The notes below the pieces were generated by a model. It worked only from the letters and a program-made list of their open reading frames with translations, ran no database searches and had not been told where the DNA came from. A DNA stretch of 64,000 nt. Source: Heliopora coerulea. Lineage: Eukaryota; Cnidaria; Anthozoa; Scleralcyonacea; Helioporidae. The stretch's first letter is position 1, and each line of letters opens with the position of its first letter. Made by a program: the position numbers and the translations under genes. The DNA lies in contig JASJOG010000052.1 in the NCBI GenBank assembly GCA_030142905.1, positions 763,001 to 827,000 of the forward strand, read 5' to 3'. This document shows, one piece after another, positions 31,871-42,712 of the stretch.

Positions 31871-33015
31871 GTGCGACGAACTTAACCATCTGCTGCCATC
31901 TATCAATCAAATTTAGGGGTTTTTCTGTAGGGACGGTTTCGGACAAAGAATGAACGGTAAAAGCATTATTTTGCAGACACACCACGGTTGAACATTTGAC
32001 AGAATAGTATTTTGGCTATTCTACTAGCGGTTGCAGAATATTTGGAACATGGAGTTGCAATTAAGTTTTGTGGTGATAAAGTCCACTAACTGATCAGGAG
32101 TATTCCTAAGATGACGAAATCTACATGAAGGCACTCGATATCTGATATGAACACCGTTAACATTTTGGGGAGGACACGGCTAAAATCTGGGCACGGGTAC
32201 TGCTATCTTAGGGCACGGCACGGGTGGTTTTCACAGTGTAAACGGTACGGGCTCATTGAAATTAGGTATCCATGGCTGAAAATTTAGCAGTGCCGAACAC
32301 TTCTGTATATGTAAGTGTCGGCACGGTTAATTTAGTGTGCAGTGCCCAAAATGTTACAGTGTAAACCGTTAACGTGGTTCAAGACATGAGTCGGAACGGA
32401 GGGAACACCGGATCACATTGCCCGCACCTTTTTTAAAAGCGTTCTTTGTTGTAGGAAGATGTGCCCTTCATGTTTATGGAAGACATTGAGAGTAAAGATT
32501 TAGTGAGATACTGTGTTTGAAATGTCCTTTCCGTATGCAAAAGTACCTCGGGAACTTTGTGCCTGCACTAATTTGAATTTGCTTCAAACGCCTCTGCCAT
32601 TGACCTTAGTGGCTTTCTTGGATCAGAACTATCCTGTTTTTAGAACTGTTTTGACTTCAGATCCATCTATATTTCTGCTTGAGCTTTACATAAGTAGGAG
32701 AACCTTCTTTGCATGGTAAACAGAAAGATGCTAAAAAAATAGAGACCTGCGTTTGGAAGTGTTAAGCGTTTAAAAAGCCAAAAGGGTAAGGGATTGATGA
32801 TTTGCGTGAGTCGTAGGCTTGAAGTACGTCAGAGCTGTCACTTTTCAAGTAGAACCTCTATTTAGATGTACCCCACCTGGTGTGGTATCATTCATGTTCA
32901 TTGTGACCCCATGTGTTGTTGTCTCCTTTTAACAAATCCCTGACGGTAGTTCTACCATGAACGAGTAAAATCGTCTTGTGGTAGACAGAACAAAATAATC
33001 CAGGGTCGCCAAAAT
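31871..33015. other. Non-coding unit sequence
   Basis: Matches 9233-10370 and 55931-57065, including the conserved stem (here at about 32291-32325). No gene seen. Confidence 0.55.
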
Positions 33016-33705
33016 CTGGAAGAAAATAACATTTATCTTAGAAGACTGTCTGAAGTTTACCAATAGCTCGCTCTGTTTGGTGTCCACTTATATTGGTTTG
33101 CGTTATACGCTTTTCCACAATGCCATGTGAAATGTAAAGATGAATATTACGATTTGGGTTGTAATTATTTTCTTTTACTTTTACCTAAACACACTATATT
33201 GGACCAAAACAGGTGCGGACACTAGAAGCCATATTTGCGGTGATATACATAATTCTCTTGTTTCTCCATGAGTGGATTTTTGACGCAATCGGCAATATTA
33301 TTGGGCCAGTATTTCCAACTATCGCCCGTTTACTGTTGTAAACATTATGCTGAAAAGTGCGCTGGAAAGAAATAACACCTATCTTAGAAGACTGCCTGAA
33401 GTTTACCAATAGCTCGATGTGTTTGGTGTTCACATATCATGGGGTTGTGCTATACGCTTTTCCACAATGTCATGTGAGATGTAAAGATGAATATTACGAT
33501 TTGGGGTGTAATTATTTTCGTTTGATTTCACCTAAACACATTGTATTGGACCAAAACAACAGCGGACACTAGAACCCATGTTTGCCGTGATATCCACATT
33601 GCTCATGTTTCTCCATGAGTGGATTTTTGACACAATGGGCAATATTGTTAGGCCAGTATTTCCGACTATCGCCCGTTTACTGTTTTAAACTTAATATCGA
33701 AAAGA
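33016..33705. repeat. Local tandem duplication, two copies of about 345 bp
   Basis: 33016-33360 and 33361-33705 are diverged direct copies of the segment that is single in unit 1 (10380-10725) and unit 4 (57070-57415). Shared markers include CCGTTATACGCTTTTCCACAA-like sequence and ATGAGTGGATTTTTGAC. Confidence 0.75.
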
Positions 33706-35518
33706 GCACTGCCCTATGGCGATTTTAACCAGATGGAGAATGTGCAATTGCCATCTTTATGACGTGTCATAATTGTCATCATGATGTTGTTATAAGTGGA
33801 AATATCACTTCATAACATGTCGTGGTGCTGAAGCAGTGGCGAAACTGATCATAGCAACTGGTCACGCTATGCAAATTTAAGATTACCCATGTATACTGCA
33901 ACAATTCATGCTATGCAAATATAAAATTTAGACATTAAGCACAGCATATCCATCGACAAGTATTTTTATTAAAGTTTCTAGACGTGCTTCGCACAATCAC
34001 CAGTTTGACCACCTGTCGTTGTATTTTGTTATAATAACCAGTAGGTTGGTGGATGTATACTGCTTGCTTCCTGAATATCGTAAATCATTTTAAATTTGCG
34101 TTTAATGACCTGAAGAACGAACAAAAACGTAGCATTGAGAACGAATGAGAGAGCAGCCTCGGTAATGATTATTCCCGAGAAGACTAGGGGAGACTGTGGA
34201 ATGTTCTATATTCTGGGTAAAGGGTCGTTTATATTCTAGGTAAAGGTGATGAACATTTCTCTTCTTGCTGAAAAAATGAATGAATTATAAAGCATTAAAA
34301 TGTTCATCGAACGGGAGATTTGACATCCAGTTGGTTCTACGGAGTAGCTGCTCACACACAATAGGTCAAATAGGGTATCATTGAAAATTTCAAAGACGTA
34401 CATGGCGTTCCGTAACGGTCAAAATTGTGAAAGTAATAAAAATCTTAAACTTTCCTAATGAAATTATCATCAAAGTTAGTAGAAAATGGTCGAAATTTGT
34501 TCACAAAGATCGAAGAGTTCAAAATTATTATCAAGCCTTTGAGGAATTAATCCAATATAGTAAATTTATTGTCAACGCTCCATGTTTATATTCATGCGCT
34601 TAATTCTGTATGAACATTGAAAAACTCGAAATATAATCCAATCTATTATGATCTATAATGAGAAACGACTAAAAAATGCCGAATCGACGTAAAATATAGC
34701 GAATGACGACTAGAAAAAAATATAACGCCAACAAATATAACGAACATCTAATAATGATAGACAGGTGTTCACGAACGCACCGAACGGGAGAATTTTGACC
34801 GAACTTCACAAGGATGAATAGATACGCTCACAAATCATTTGCATGGAATTGAAAATCGCGTACATTCACCGGAAGTTGCATAGTACCCATATTTAGCAGT
34901 GATATTAGCAGCGATACTAGGTTAGTTTTTTTAGAAAAAAACTTTATCTTGCAAGAATAATTGTTGAGATAGTAAAAACAAACTAAAGAGCTGTAATAAA
35001 AGAAAGTCTTTTCATTACTTAAATGTCGATCCGCAAATTGTTCAGGGGAATAACTGGCAACGGACTCAAAGGAACAGGTGCACAACTACAGGGGGGTTCA
35101 GGAGGTTGGGGAGCTCGACTCAGGTCGTTTTTGGGGGTGGTCGCATGTGTGTCGTTTTAGCAAAGATTTTAGTCCTTGAAGGCCGTCTTTCATCAGGAGA
35201 ATTTTGTCACGCGAATCGATAGATCCATCATTAGTTCCAGCCGAAAGCTCATGAGACAAAAGAAATGGTCTCTTCCCGAAAAGAAATTCGTCTTGTGGAA
35301 AACGGTCTTATTTTCCAAACTTGTGTAGATCTGCTGCACTCGAAATAATCAAAATCACATCGACGGTGTTTTGATACGTCCCTATGACTCCTGTACGGAG
35401 CCTTGCCATGAGCTACGGTTACGGTGTTGAATTGTCTGACCGTAGACATGTGGATAAATCAGTGTTTTGAGGTCTCATGTTGGTTTAGGTTTACGTCTGG
35501 TAGTTGTGTATTGCATTT
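33706..35518. other. Non-coding unit 2 tail
   Basis: Matches 10726-11871 and 15933-17478 of unit 1 and supplies the empty sites for the unit 1 LINE (near 34885) and the 0.9-kb insertion (near 35390). It contains the second-receptor TM1 fragment listed separately. Confidence 0.6.
34095..34185 (-). pseudogene. Fragment of a second GPCR (TM1 only), unit 2
   Basis: The minus strand reads IITEAALSFVLNATFLFVLQ, the equivalent of 11110-11200 with the Asn of TM1 kept. No further helices. Confidence 0.6.
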
Positions 35519-36907
35519 GTGTCTTACTCAAAAGTTGGAAATTGCGAGAAATAAGCGAACTGTTTTAGATTTGTTTGTCTACAGTCCAGGTTTGCTGGAC
35601 ATGTGCATGATTGTATTGTAAATAACGGGTAGTTTACTGGAGCAAGGAGTAAATATTTTTCAGTTTAACTGATCTTTGCATGCCCGGATTGTTTTTACTA
35701 AAAAAATTGCATGCCAAGTCATTGATGCGAATTCCAACTTTGCTCAGCATTGCAATTCCAACTTTTGCAATCAGAACTTATCACTAATCTATCATTAATT
35801 AAACTTCGAAGACAACGAACCACTGACGCGCCTTTATTTTACGCAACAAAATGCATCTTTTATTTACAAACATCAGTTGATGATAAGAAAACAATTATCT
35901 TAAATTTTCATGATGATATAGTGGGCACGAGAGAGGGAATGTTTCCCTATGTTGGACAAAATATACAGCACATTATCTGCTGGATAAGTTATTAATTTTG
36001 GGCTTCACACACTCTGCAACTGAAGGTACTGGTAGTTTTTCCCCAAGCTGGACAAGGTGCAGGATCACCAACATGTGGGACCACTGAGAAAGAGGGTAGC
36101 CAGGACAACTGCTCCAGGGATAAAGCCATGTTGGGACCCGGAGGGTATACGTGGCTGTAGGTGTGCGACAGAAGAACGAGATTTCTCTAACTCATTAATA
36201 ACTCATGAGAATATCATTCAATCAGATTCGCTGAACGGCACCACGTGAGCGAACTTGAAATGCTATGGAAGTTCTGGACTGAGGACTTGAACTGTTTTTT
36301 CCAGTCCTTGCACTGGAAATAATAGTGCAAGTCCTTGGACTTAAAATATAATTTCACACAATCAGTTTATTTATCAAAACACTCATCACTAATACACTAA
36401 TTCATTGTGCCAATACACTAGCTTATTCTGAGAAGTCATTCAAAGGCCTCCAATTTGGACCAGACCGGGTTTTCCAGTACTTGGAATTTGTTCTAATCCT
36501 CGCCTTTGTCTCGGATTAGAAGAAATTCGTCGTACTTTAAAATCCATTCTAGTTCTCATTGTCGGCCTTTAAATATTACGTAAAGGGTAAAATAAGACAT
36601 GTAAGGATATACAACCCCTCATTAGAACCTATTGTTGCTGTAAACTAAAGTCACCAGACAATGACTAGAGTAAAACTTACAAAATGACAGTTTGGTAATG
36701 AATAGTTTAATAATATTTACGTTAGTTATTCTATGAGCAGATGGTGAACAAAGCTAAGCTCAAAGCCCGAATTTGACTATCGCTAAAGCGATTTACCGAA
36801 TTGTTTTAGTATAAACTTGTCGTCTTATTAATTTTTAGTTTGGTTATTACGCCAAATTAGAATGGTTTTGTGATTATAATCTTTTTGAAAATATCCCCTT
36901 ATAATAA
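35519..36907. other. Non-coding left part of unit 3
   Basis: Matches 1-790 plus 3034-3460 of unit 1. It supplies the empty sites for the Academ-like element (35780-35805) and Gypsy (near 36478). No gene seen. Confidence 0.6.
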
Positions 36908-37080
36908 TTTCACATGTCATTTCACGTACGAAAACGATACTTCACATGTGAAAATGTTTAAATTCCATTTGTAAAATCTATTTTCATGTGTGAATCTTTC
37001 ATTTCGTATGTAAAATGCATCTTGCGCAGGGCAATATTTCACTTTTTAAATTTTCAACCAAGTCATTTCACATGTAAATT
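36908..37080. repeat. Decayed palindrome cluster, unit 3
   Basis: Only three or four motifs still keep the TTCACATGTGAAA symmetry; the rest have lost one arm. This fits the dead state of the adjoining receptor copy. Confidence 0.6.
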
Positions 37081-37305
37081 AGCTAGCTGATATGGTTATC
37101 CAGTATAAATAAAGACACTTTATCCTATAGGTCCATTCGACTATGACAACGTCATTTTATATTTAATATCAGCAGATAGTCAATTGTAGGGTAGGCAATG
37201 AAATTCACCGATTATTGATGATACGAAACGGCAAATTCATTCTAATTGCATACGTTCACGATGGTTTCAAACATCCTCCAAAATGCCTTCCGGTACGTCC
37301 CGACT

Positions 37306-37310
<5 letters not shown>

Positions 37311-37344
<34 letters not shown>
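37311..37344. repeat. (TA)n next to PLE, left side
   Basis: About 17 TA dinucleotides continuing the receptor's own TA codons. Confidence 0.85.
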
Positions 37345-37351
<7 letters not shown>

Positions 37352-39078
37352 AAAGCAAAAGTGTATCATACAAGAAACACAGTTGACGATTGGTTTGAGA
37401 GTGCTCGATACCATGTAGGTAGAGCAAAATAACTTTAATAAAGTTAGAAGAGTGACAACGCATTGTCGTGGGCAACGAAATTCACAACCATCCCCGATGA
37501 ACTTGTCAAAACGATCAAACACGCACGAAGATCACTGCTTTTTAATAACTGGAAAGCATGGACAAAACGAAACACCCCAAACAACTTCGACGTAACCATG
37601 GGAAGCTTCGATGGCGCAGAGATATGTGAGCTCGTCGGACTGTTCATTCTCAACTCATTGGAAAAGCGATTTGGCAAGAACATCGGCTTATACAGAGATG
37701 ATGGCCTTGCTGCCCTAAATACGTGCTCTGGTCGCCTGGCGGACAAGGCGAGAAAGGACCTTATACGGATCTTTAAGGACTTCGGGCTACAAATCACGAC
37801 GGACACGAACCAAAAAATAGTTAACTTTCTCGACGTTACTCTGAACCTAAACGACGGCAAACACAAACCATACAGAAAACCGAACGACGACCCACTTTAC
37901 ATTCACTGCCATTCTAACCATCCTCCATCTATCATAAAACAACTACCGGCCTCAATTAACCACAGAATATCTAAGCTATCATGCGACCAAGAAACATTTG
38001 ACTCCGCTGCTCCACTATACGAGAATGCTCTCAAACAAAGCAACTTTAACGTACAGCTTACATACACCTCAACTAACGGTCCCCATGACCAAGACATATA
38101 CCCGGACAGAAGTAACACGGCAAACCAAACCAACAACAGACGAAGTAGAAACAGTCACGTGATCTGGTACAATCCCCCATACACCAAAAACGTTAAATCG
38201 AACATCGGCAGACAATTCCTTAGTCTAATAGACAAACACTTCCCAGCTACTAACAGACTTCACAAACTTTTTAACAGAAACACGGTGAAAATAAGCTATA
38301 GCTGTACGGAAAACCTTAAACACGTTATACGTGGACACAACAACCGCGTTCTTCGAAATAGACACCGTGCAAGCACCAATAAGAATAATACAAACACTGA
38401 CACAGACAGACCAAATTCTGAAACAAACGCAAACGACAATGTTAGTAACGCAAGCTCTAACAACAACACAAACACACGTGTGAACGGTATCAACAGCAAC
38501 AGCGACAATTCGTGCAACTGCAGACACAAAAACGAATGCCCAACCTTGGGAAACTGCCTGGCAAAAAGCGTCGTCTACAAAGCCGAAGTAAAGACCCCCC
38601 ATAATGGATCAACGAAAAGTTACATCGGCATGACAGCAAACGACTTCAAGCATCGTTACCGCAGCCACCTGAAGTCCTTCCGAAACACACAGTACGCGAA
38701 CGAAACAGAACTTTCCAAATACGTTTGGCGACTGAAGATGGAAAACCGGGAATACCAAATAAAATGGTCAATCGTTAAGCACGCAAGCTCATACAAATAC
38801 GGCTCAAGAAGATGCAATCTTTGCCTTGAAGAAAAAATACTTATCCTGAAATCAAACAAGAAAAACTTGCTGAACAAAAGATCTGGACTATTCTCTTCAT
38901 GCAGACATACACATTATAGTTAGCTGGCCAACTGATTGCGGGCACGACAGCATCACAGTTAAATTTAGACAATTTGACCAATATTATGTAAATGAATAGT
39001 AGAAGCGATCTGTCAGTTGCCTGATGATCGTGTTGTAGACACGTGAAAGCAAACGCTCTTCTAACTTTATTAAAGTTA
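37345..39078 (+). mobile_element. Penelope-like element, 5'-truncated, with inverted end repeats
   Basis: Plus-strand PLE in receptor copy 3. The 23-nt segments 37430-37452 and 39056-39078 are exact reverse complements and mark the ends of the coding block. The 3' tail holds a hammerhead-like GATGATCGTG..CACGTGAAA segment. The RT is cut at its N-terminal side, so the copy could not support itself. Related debris is at 5388-5620. Confidence 0.8.
37463..38923 (+). CDS. Penelope-like protein fragment: end of RT plus GIY-YIG endonuclease
   Basis: About 486 codons open without a break. The front part is the end of a reverse transcriptase: DVTMGSFDGAEICELVG, then YRDDGLA where most RTs have YxDD, and FLDVTLNLNDGKHKPYRKP. 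A linker with long Asn/Thr runs (about residues 300-350) follows, then a Cys cluster (CNCRHKNECP) and GIY-YIG motifs VVYKAEV and SYIGMTANDF, ending CNLCLEEKILIL and LLNKRSG. The protein makes and inserts element DNA. RT palm motifs upstream of residue 40 are absent, so activity is unlikely. Start codon uncertain because of the truncation. Confidence 0.8.
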   Translation: MSWATKFTTIPDELVKTIKHARRSLLFNNWKAWTKRNTPNNFDVTMGSFDGAEICELVGLFILNSLEKRFGKNIGLYRDDGLAALNTCSGRLADKARKDLIRIFKDFGLQITTDTNQKIVNFLDVTLNLNDGKHKPYRKPNDDPLYIHCHSNHPPSIIKQLPASINHRISKLSCDQETFDSAAPLYENALKQSNFNVQLTYTSTNGPHDQDIYPDRSNTANQTNNRRSRNSHVIWYNPPYTKNVKSNIGRQFLSLIDKHFPATNRLHKLFNRNTVKISYSCTENLKHVIRGHNNRVLRNRHRASTNKNNTNTDTDRPNSETNANDNVSNASSNNNTNTRVNGINSNSDNSCNCRHKNECPTLGNCLAKSVVYKAEVKTPHNGSTKSYIGMTANDFKHRYRSHLKSFRNTQYANETELSKYVWRLKMENREYQIKWSIVKHASSYKYGSRRCNLCLEEKILILKSNKKNLLNKRSGLFSSCRHTHYS

Positions 39079-39099
39079 TATATATATATATATATATAT
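39079..39099. repeat. (TA)n next to PLE, right side
   Basis: About 10 TA dinucleotides leading back into receptor TM7 codons. Confidence 0.85.
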
Positions 39100-39916
39100 T
39101 ACTGGGTTGATGATGAAGTTCAGCAATGAAAAAATGTATGAACACTTGTAAATGTATAATATGAACGGATTTATGCTAACACAGTTTAAATATGAAAGTG
39201 TGCAGCTGTACTTTATCACATTGATTACTAGATAAGGTTCACCTGTGATAAACATTATGATGGCCAATAATACAGAGAGTGCACAAGCCTTATTGTAAAG
39301 GCGCCTGGCTGCTTCCTGATTCTGTGATATAGCCGCTGACATTTGTCTTTCGACCTGAAGTCTCCAGGCGATGTAGATGTAAACTAACACGATGAGCAAG
39401 CCAATAAACAAGATGGAAATGAATCTGAAGAATTTAAAAGACGAAGACCAGGAGTAGTAGCATTGAATGACAGAGAGTGAAAGTTCTGTTATCCAAATAC
39501 TTAATATAGCCAACAAAATTCTTTTAATGGTCAAGATGTCCTCCATATATGAGGCTTTGTTATTACCTCAGCCATTTCAATGTTCATGAGAAGTATTGCT
39601 GATAAAGATGCACGAATTGCAGCATCATTTGCAACAACAAACACTTTATATTTCAATGAAGATTTGACGATTTGTGCACAAAAAAGACTTAAACCAACCA
39701 TAGTGTCTGCCATTGCCAGGTTTGCCACATGATAGGTGATCCGCTTACGCTTCACGAGCTCTCTGTTTCTTGCCAGAACGACCAAGACGGTGGTATTGAG
39801 GACGAATGAGAGACACCACTCTATCTATGACTGTAAAATCTTCCTTATTGTAGATCAGTGTTCAATATGTCGTATTAAAGGTAGCGTTTTTGGGCGTTTC
39901 TTTTCTATTTTAAACA

Positions 39917-40659
39917 GTTGCGCGCCGAGAGGGGGGCAGGGAGGGGCAGTCGTACCCGGGCGCAAGGTTAAAGGGGGTGCCAAAATTCCAAATACATACC
40001 AGGAAATTTTTTTAAGAAAGTATTAGTCTATATTTGAAACTAAAATGCCCTCCGTTTATTCGAGAATCTTCTCAAAATAGTCAAAATACTGCCGGCCGTG
40101 CATGTTTCGTTCTTGTTACATTATAAAACAATTACACCAAGTATGAGGCCAAGGATCGTTCGCGAGCTCATTGCCTCCTGTCCACTGATCTGAAAAATAG
40201 GATTGGATCGAGCAACCCAAGGGTTGGAGCACTGATCTGAAAAATAGGACTGGATCGAGCAAACCAGGGTTAGAGTGCGGGAGAAAACGAAGCCCGCGAA
40301 ATTCAATCTGCGCCATATTGGAGTGACCACTTTCTCGGTAACGTTGTTGTAAGGCTATTGTGAAAATGAGGAAACTCGTACGTAGGGCTGTAGTAAACGA
40401 AGAAAAAATGTGAAAGGAAACGACAACACATCCCAAAGTGGTAGTGAGGGATCTGACGATGAAGAATCCAGGTTATAAAGAAAATTTTCACGGACATTTA
40501 GCTGGTAAGTATGGGGTGTCATTACTGTCAGAACTATTATGTTTCGTTATTATCTACCGGTTCATTATTATACAGTTTTTCGTTATTATTATTCCCAAGT
40601 TCATCATGATCATGCAATGTCTAGTTATTAATTTGCATTTCTTTGTTATAAAGTAAATG
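39917..40659. other. Non-coding, first copy of a duplicated segment
   Basis: 40160-40650 matches 44820-45215 (shared GCGGGAGAAAACGAAGCCCG and following 350 bp). An approximately 50-bp direct repeat (CTGATCTGAAAAATAGGA..) occurs at about 40184-40230 and 40233-40280; its reverse complement is at 44795-44822. No gene seen. Confidence 0.55.
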
Positions 40660-40740
40660 GTTTGAACCTGGGAGAATCGTGACATGTTTGAGGAAGTTGA
40701 TCGTCCAGGTTAGTGTAGTCTTGAGAAAGACTGTTGGTTG

Positions 40741-40787
40741 AAGTGACTGACGTTTCGACAGCCTTAGCGGCGGTCATCTTCAGAGTC
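40741..40787 (-). ncRNA. Hammerhead-like motif in PLE 3' tail
   Basis: The minus strand has CGAAACGTCAGTC, which fits the GAAA, 2-bp stem III and GTC cleavage part of a Penelope-type hammerhead. The other half reads CTGAAGATGA rather than CTGATGA, so the core is probably degenerate. Confidence 0.4.
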
Positions 40788-40939
40788 AAAAGGAGAGTAA
40801 AGGTCAGGTTCGCCTGTATTTGTATCTGGCTCGTCCGTGATAAGTGGGCGGTCGTATTAGTCATGGAGGTGTGATATTTGGCGAGAAGCAATGGGTGTGG
40901 TTGTGTAGGCGTTAATTATCAGTTTGTCGAAGTGTAAGT

Positions 40940-42712
40940 CTATTGGCTGCTCGCACGTTTGACTTTGTGAATTAGTCGTTTGTAAGGTCCCGGTAATTGT
41001 TGTGATCGGTTTAATGGATTTTGTTCTAAGTTCGTATACCAGCTTTCTAGTGTGAGTCGCTGTTTGTAGTTGGTGCTGTACGTAATGCATTTTGCCGAAT
41101 CCCAGTCAATGTTGTGTTTGGTTTGTCGGTGGTGTTCGGCAATGTGGTTGGTTTTGTCTCCGTTTTTTGTCGCTCGTTTGTGTTCTGTTAGTCGTATATT
41201 TAAGTTTCTGCTAGTCTCACCTATATAAGTGGCTTGGCAGTCGGAGCAATTAATTTTGTAAATTGCACCTTGTCTTTCGTGCGGTTGTTCTCTGTCCTTA
41301 ACGTTAGTCAGTACATGTCGTAAAGTTGTGATGGGTTTGTGCGCTACTCGTATGTTGTATGGTCGTAAGATACGCGAGATAATCTCAGACGTACCTTTTA
41401 TGTAGGGTATCGTTGCTGTAGTTGTTGTCGGACTGTTGTTTTTGTCGCGTTCATTGTCTTTGTAAGTGTTAAGTTTGATGAAGTCAGAGTTATAGTTGTT
41501 TTTGTGGAAAACGCATTGTAGGTAGTCATTTTCTTGGCGTAGAGCGTCGGGTGAGTTACAAATGAGTTGTGCGCGTCTCGTCAATGTTTTGATGGTGGTA
41601 GCTTTCTGTGAGGTTGGATTGTACGACGATTGGTCAAGTAGTCTGTCAGTATGCGTTGGTTTCCTGTAGACAGTGGTCTGTAGTTTGTTATTGTCACGAC
41701 TTACCAAACAGTCAAGGAACGGAATAGCTCCGTCTTCTTCAATCTCTTTGGTAAATTGTATGTGACTGTTCTGTTCGTTAATGTGTTTGTGAAACTCGTC
41801 AATCTCGTCTTCGGGTAGTGCAGTAATCGTGTCGTCAACGTAACGAAACCAAAAAGGTAACGTGTGTTTGTAAGTTGCAAGAGCTCGTTCCTCTATGGAT
41901 TGCATTACAATTTCAGCAACCACAACAGAAACGGGTGAGCCCATTGCCGTGCCATGTAACTGTTTGTAGTGTTTGCCGTTGTATTGAAAGTAAGTTGATG
42001 TGAGACAAAGTTCCAGTAGTTCCACGATGTCCCCTGTAGGTAAAGGAAGTGCGTCAGTAAATTCGTTGATGGCAGTTTTGGTGCATTCTAGCGCCAGTTG
42101 AAGCGGAATACTGGTAAACAGTGATTTCACGTCAAAAGACACTAGCTTGTGGTTGTGTGGTATTTGTACTGTTTTGAGATTGTTGATGAAGTTTTCAGTC
42201 GATCGTAGTCTATGTTGTGACTTGTTGGTTAGTGGTTGCAGTATGGTTGTTAAGTATTTGGAAAGTTCGTAAGTAGGCGACCCACAGAACGAAACTATAG
42301 GTCGCATGGGTATTTGTGGCTTGTGAAGTTTCGGTAGTCCGTACAGCTTTGGTGATCGCGGTACCGAACACCTGAGTCGATAGTAGGTTTGTTGAGTGAT
42401 CGTGTTAGTTTTTCTCATTGAGAAAATTTTGTTGTTAAGTTTTCGTTGAAGTGATGGTGCAGGGTCTCGTTTAAGTAGTTCGTAGGTTTGTTTGTCGTTA
42501 ACTAGTTCGTCCATTTTGTCGTAGTAATCGGTCTTGTCCATAACAACAGTAACGCGTCCTTTGTCTGCTGGTAGTATGACAATGTTTTCGTCATGTTTTA
42601 GTCGTTTGAGTGCTTGTTTTTCGACTGTCGTCAAGTTAGTATCACGTATAGAGGCCGATTGTACGGTGGAGGCGACCCTACTCCTGATCTCGTCTTTTGT
42701 TGCCTCTGCCAA
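40940..42712 (-). CDS. Penelope-like reverse transcriptase with GIY-YIG endonuclease
   Basis: 590 open codons. RT boxes: KLYGLPKLHK (about residue 122), SFDVKSLFTS (193), GTAMGSPVS (254), FRYVDDT (289) and AIPFLDCLV (329). The GIY-YIG domain follows at about 485-560: IYKINCSDCQATYIGETSRN, then RLTEHKRA. It copies element RNA and nicks the target. The frame is open a little further upstream (VEAVLTSQRDLAEATKD) into the hairpin loop, so 42712 is only a formal start and the true N-terminal domain is lost. No internal stop, so a young insertion. Confidence 0.9.
   Translation of the reverse strand: MAEATKDEIRSRVASTVQSASIRDTNLTTVEKQALKRLKHDENIVILPADKGRVTVVMDKTDYYDKMDELVNDKQTYELLKRDPAPSLQRKLNNKIFSMRKTNTITQQTYYRLRCSVPRSPKLYGLPKLHKPQIPMRPIVSFCGSPTYELSKYLTTILQPLTNKSQHRLRSTENFINNLKTVQIPHNHKLVSFDVKSLFTSIPLQLALECTKTAINEFTDALPLPTGDIVELLELCLTSTYFQYNGKHYKQLHGTAMGSPVSVVVAEIVMQSIEERALATYKHTLPFWFRYVDDTITALPEDEIDEFHKHINEQNSHIQFTKEIEEDGAIPFLDCLVSRDNNKLQTTVYRKPTHTDRLLDQSSYNPTSQKATTIKTLTRRAQLICNSPDALRQENDYLQCVFHKNNYNSDFIKLNTYKDNERDKNNSPTTTTATIPYIKGTSEIISRILRPYNIRVAHKPITTLRHVLTNVKDREQPHERQGAIYKINCSDCQATYIGETSRNLNIRLTEHKRATKNGDKTNHIAEHHRQTKHNIDWDSAKCITYSTNYKQRLTLESWYTNLEQNPLNRSQQLPGPYKRLIHKVKRASSQ

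Larger units (their letters stand above)
17479..35518. repeat. Tandem segmental duplication, unit 2
   Basis: The longest copy and the only one with an intact receptor gene. It aligns with unit 1 nearly end to end once its Academ-like element, CR1/L2-type LINE and tRNA-derived foldback are taken out, and it adds a local tandem duplication at 33016-33705. Because units 1, 3, 4 and 5 lack these insertions at matching positions, the insertions postdate the duplication of the unit, or at least the split of these copies. Confidence 0.85.
37242..39897 (-). pseudogene. Class A GPCR copy 3, split by a Penelope-like element
   Basis: The receptor body (TM1 to TM7) is at 39080-39897 and its last 23 or so codons (VGTYRKAFWRMFETIVNVCN) are at 37242-37310. 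A PLE flanked by (TA)n separates them inside the TM7 NPVIYIW codons, where intact copies have a natural run of TA. The start codon is ACG (39895-39897) in place of ATG. A frameshift near 39540 separates TM1-TM3 (39531-39785) from TM4-TM7 (39076-39546), and another lies in the N-terminal part near 39790-39840. TM3 has MNIEMAEV rather than MAIERAVV, so the ER motif is lost too. Confidence 0.85.
35519..39916. repeat. Tandem segmental duplication, unit 3 (truncated)
   Basis: Carries the unit left end, a degenerate palindrome cluster and the third receptor copy, then stops just upstream of the lost receptor start codon, at the end of the TTTCTATTTTAAAC stretch shared by all copies. Everything distal to the receptor is missing and is replaced by unrelated sequence with duplicated integrase genes. 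It contains a Penelope-like insertion of about 1.7 kb. Confidence 0.8.

Noticed and set aside
38225..38602. 125-codon minus-strand frame rich in Val and Cys
   Set aside because: Antisense shadow of the Asn/Thr-rich linker of the PLE protein.
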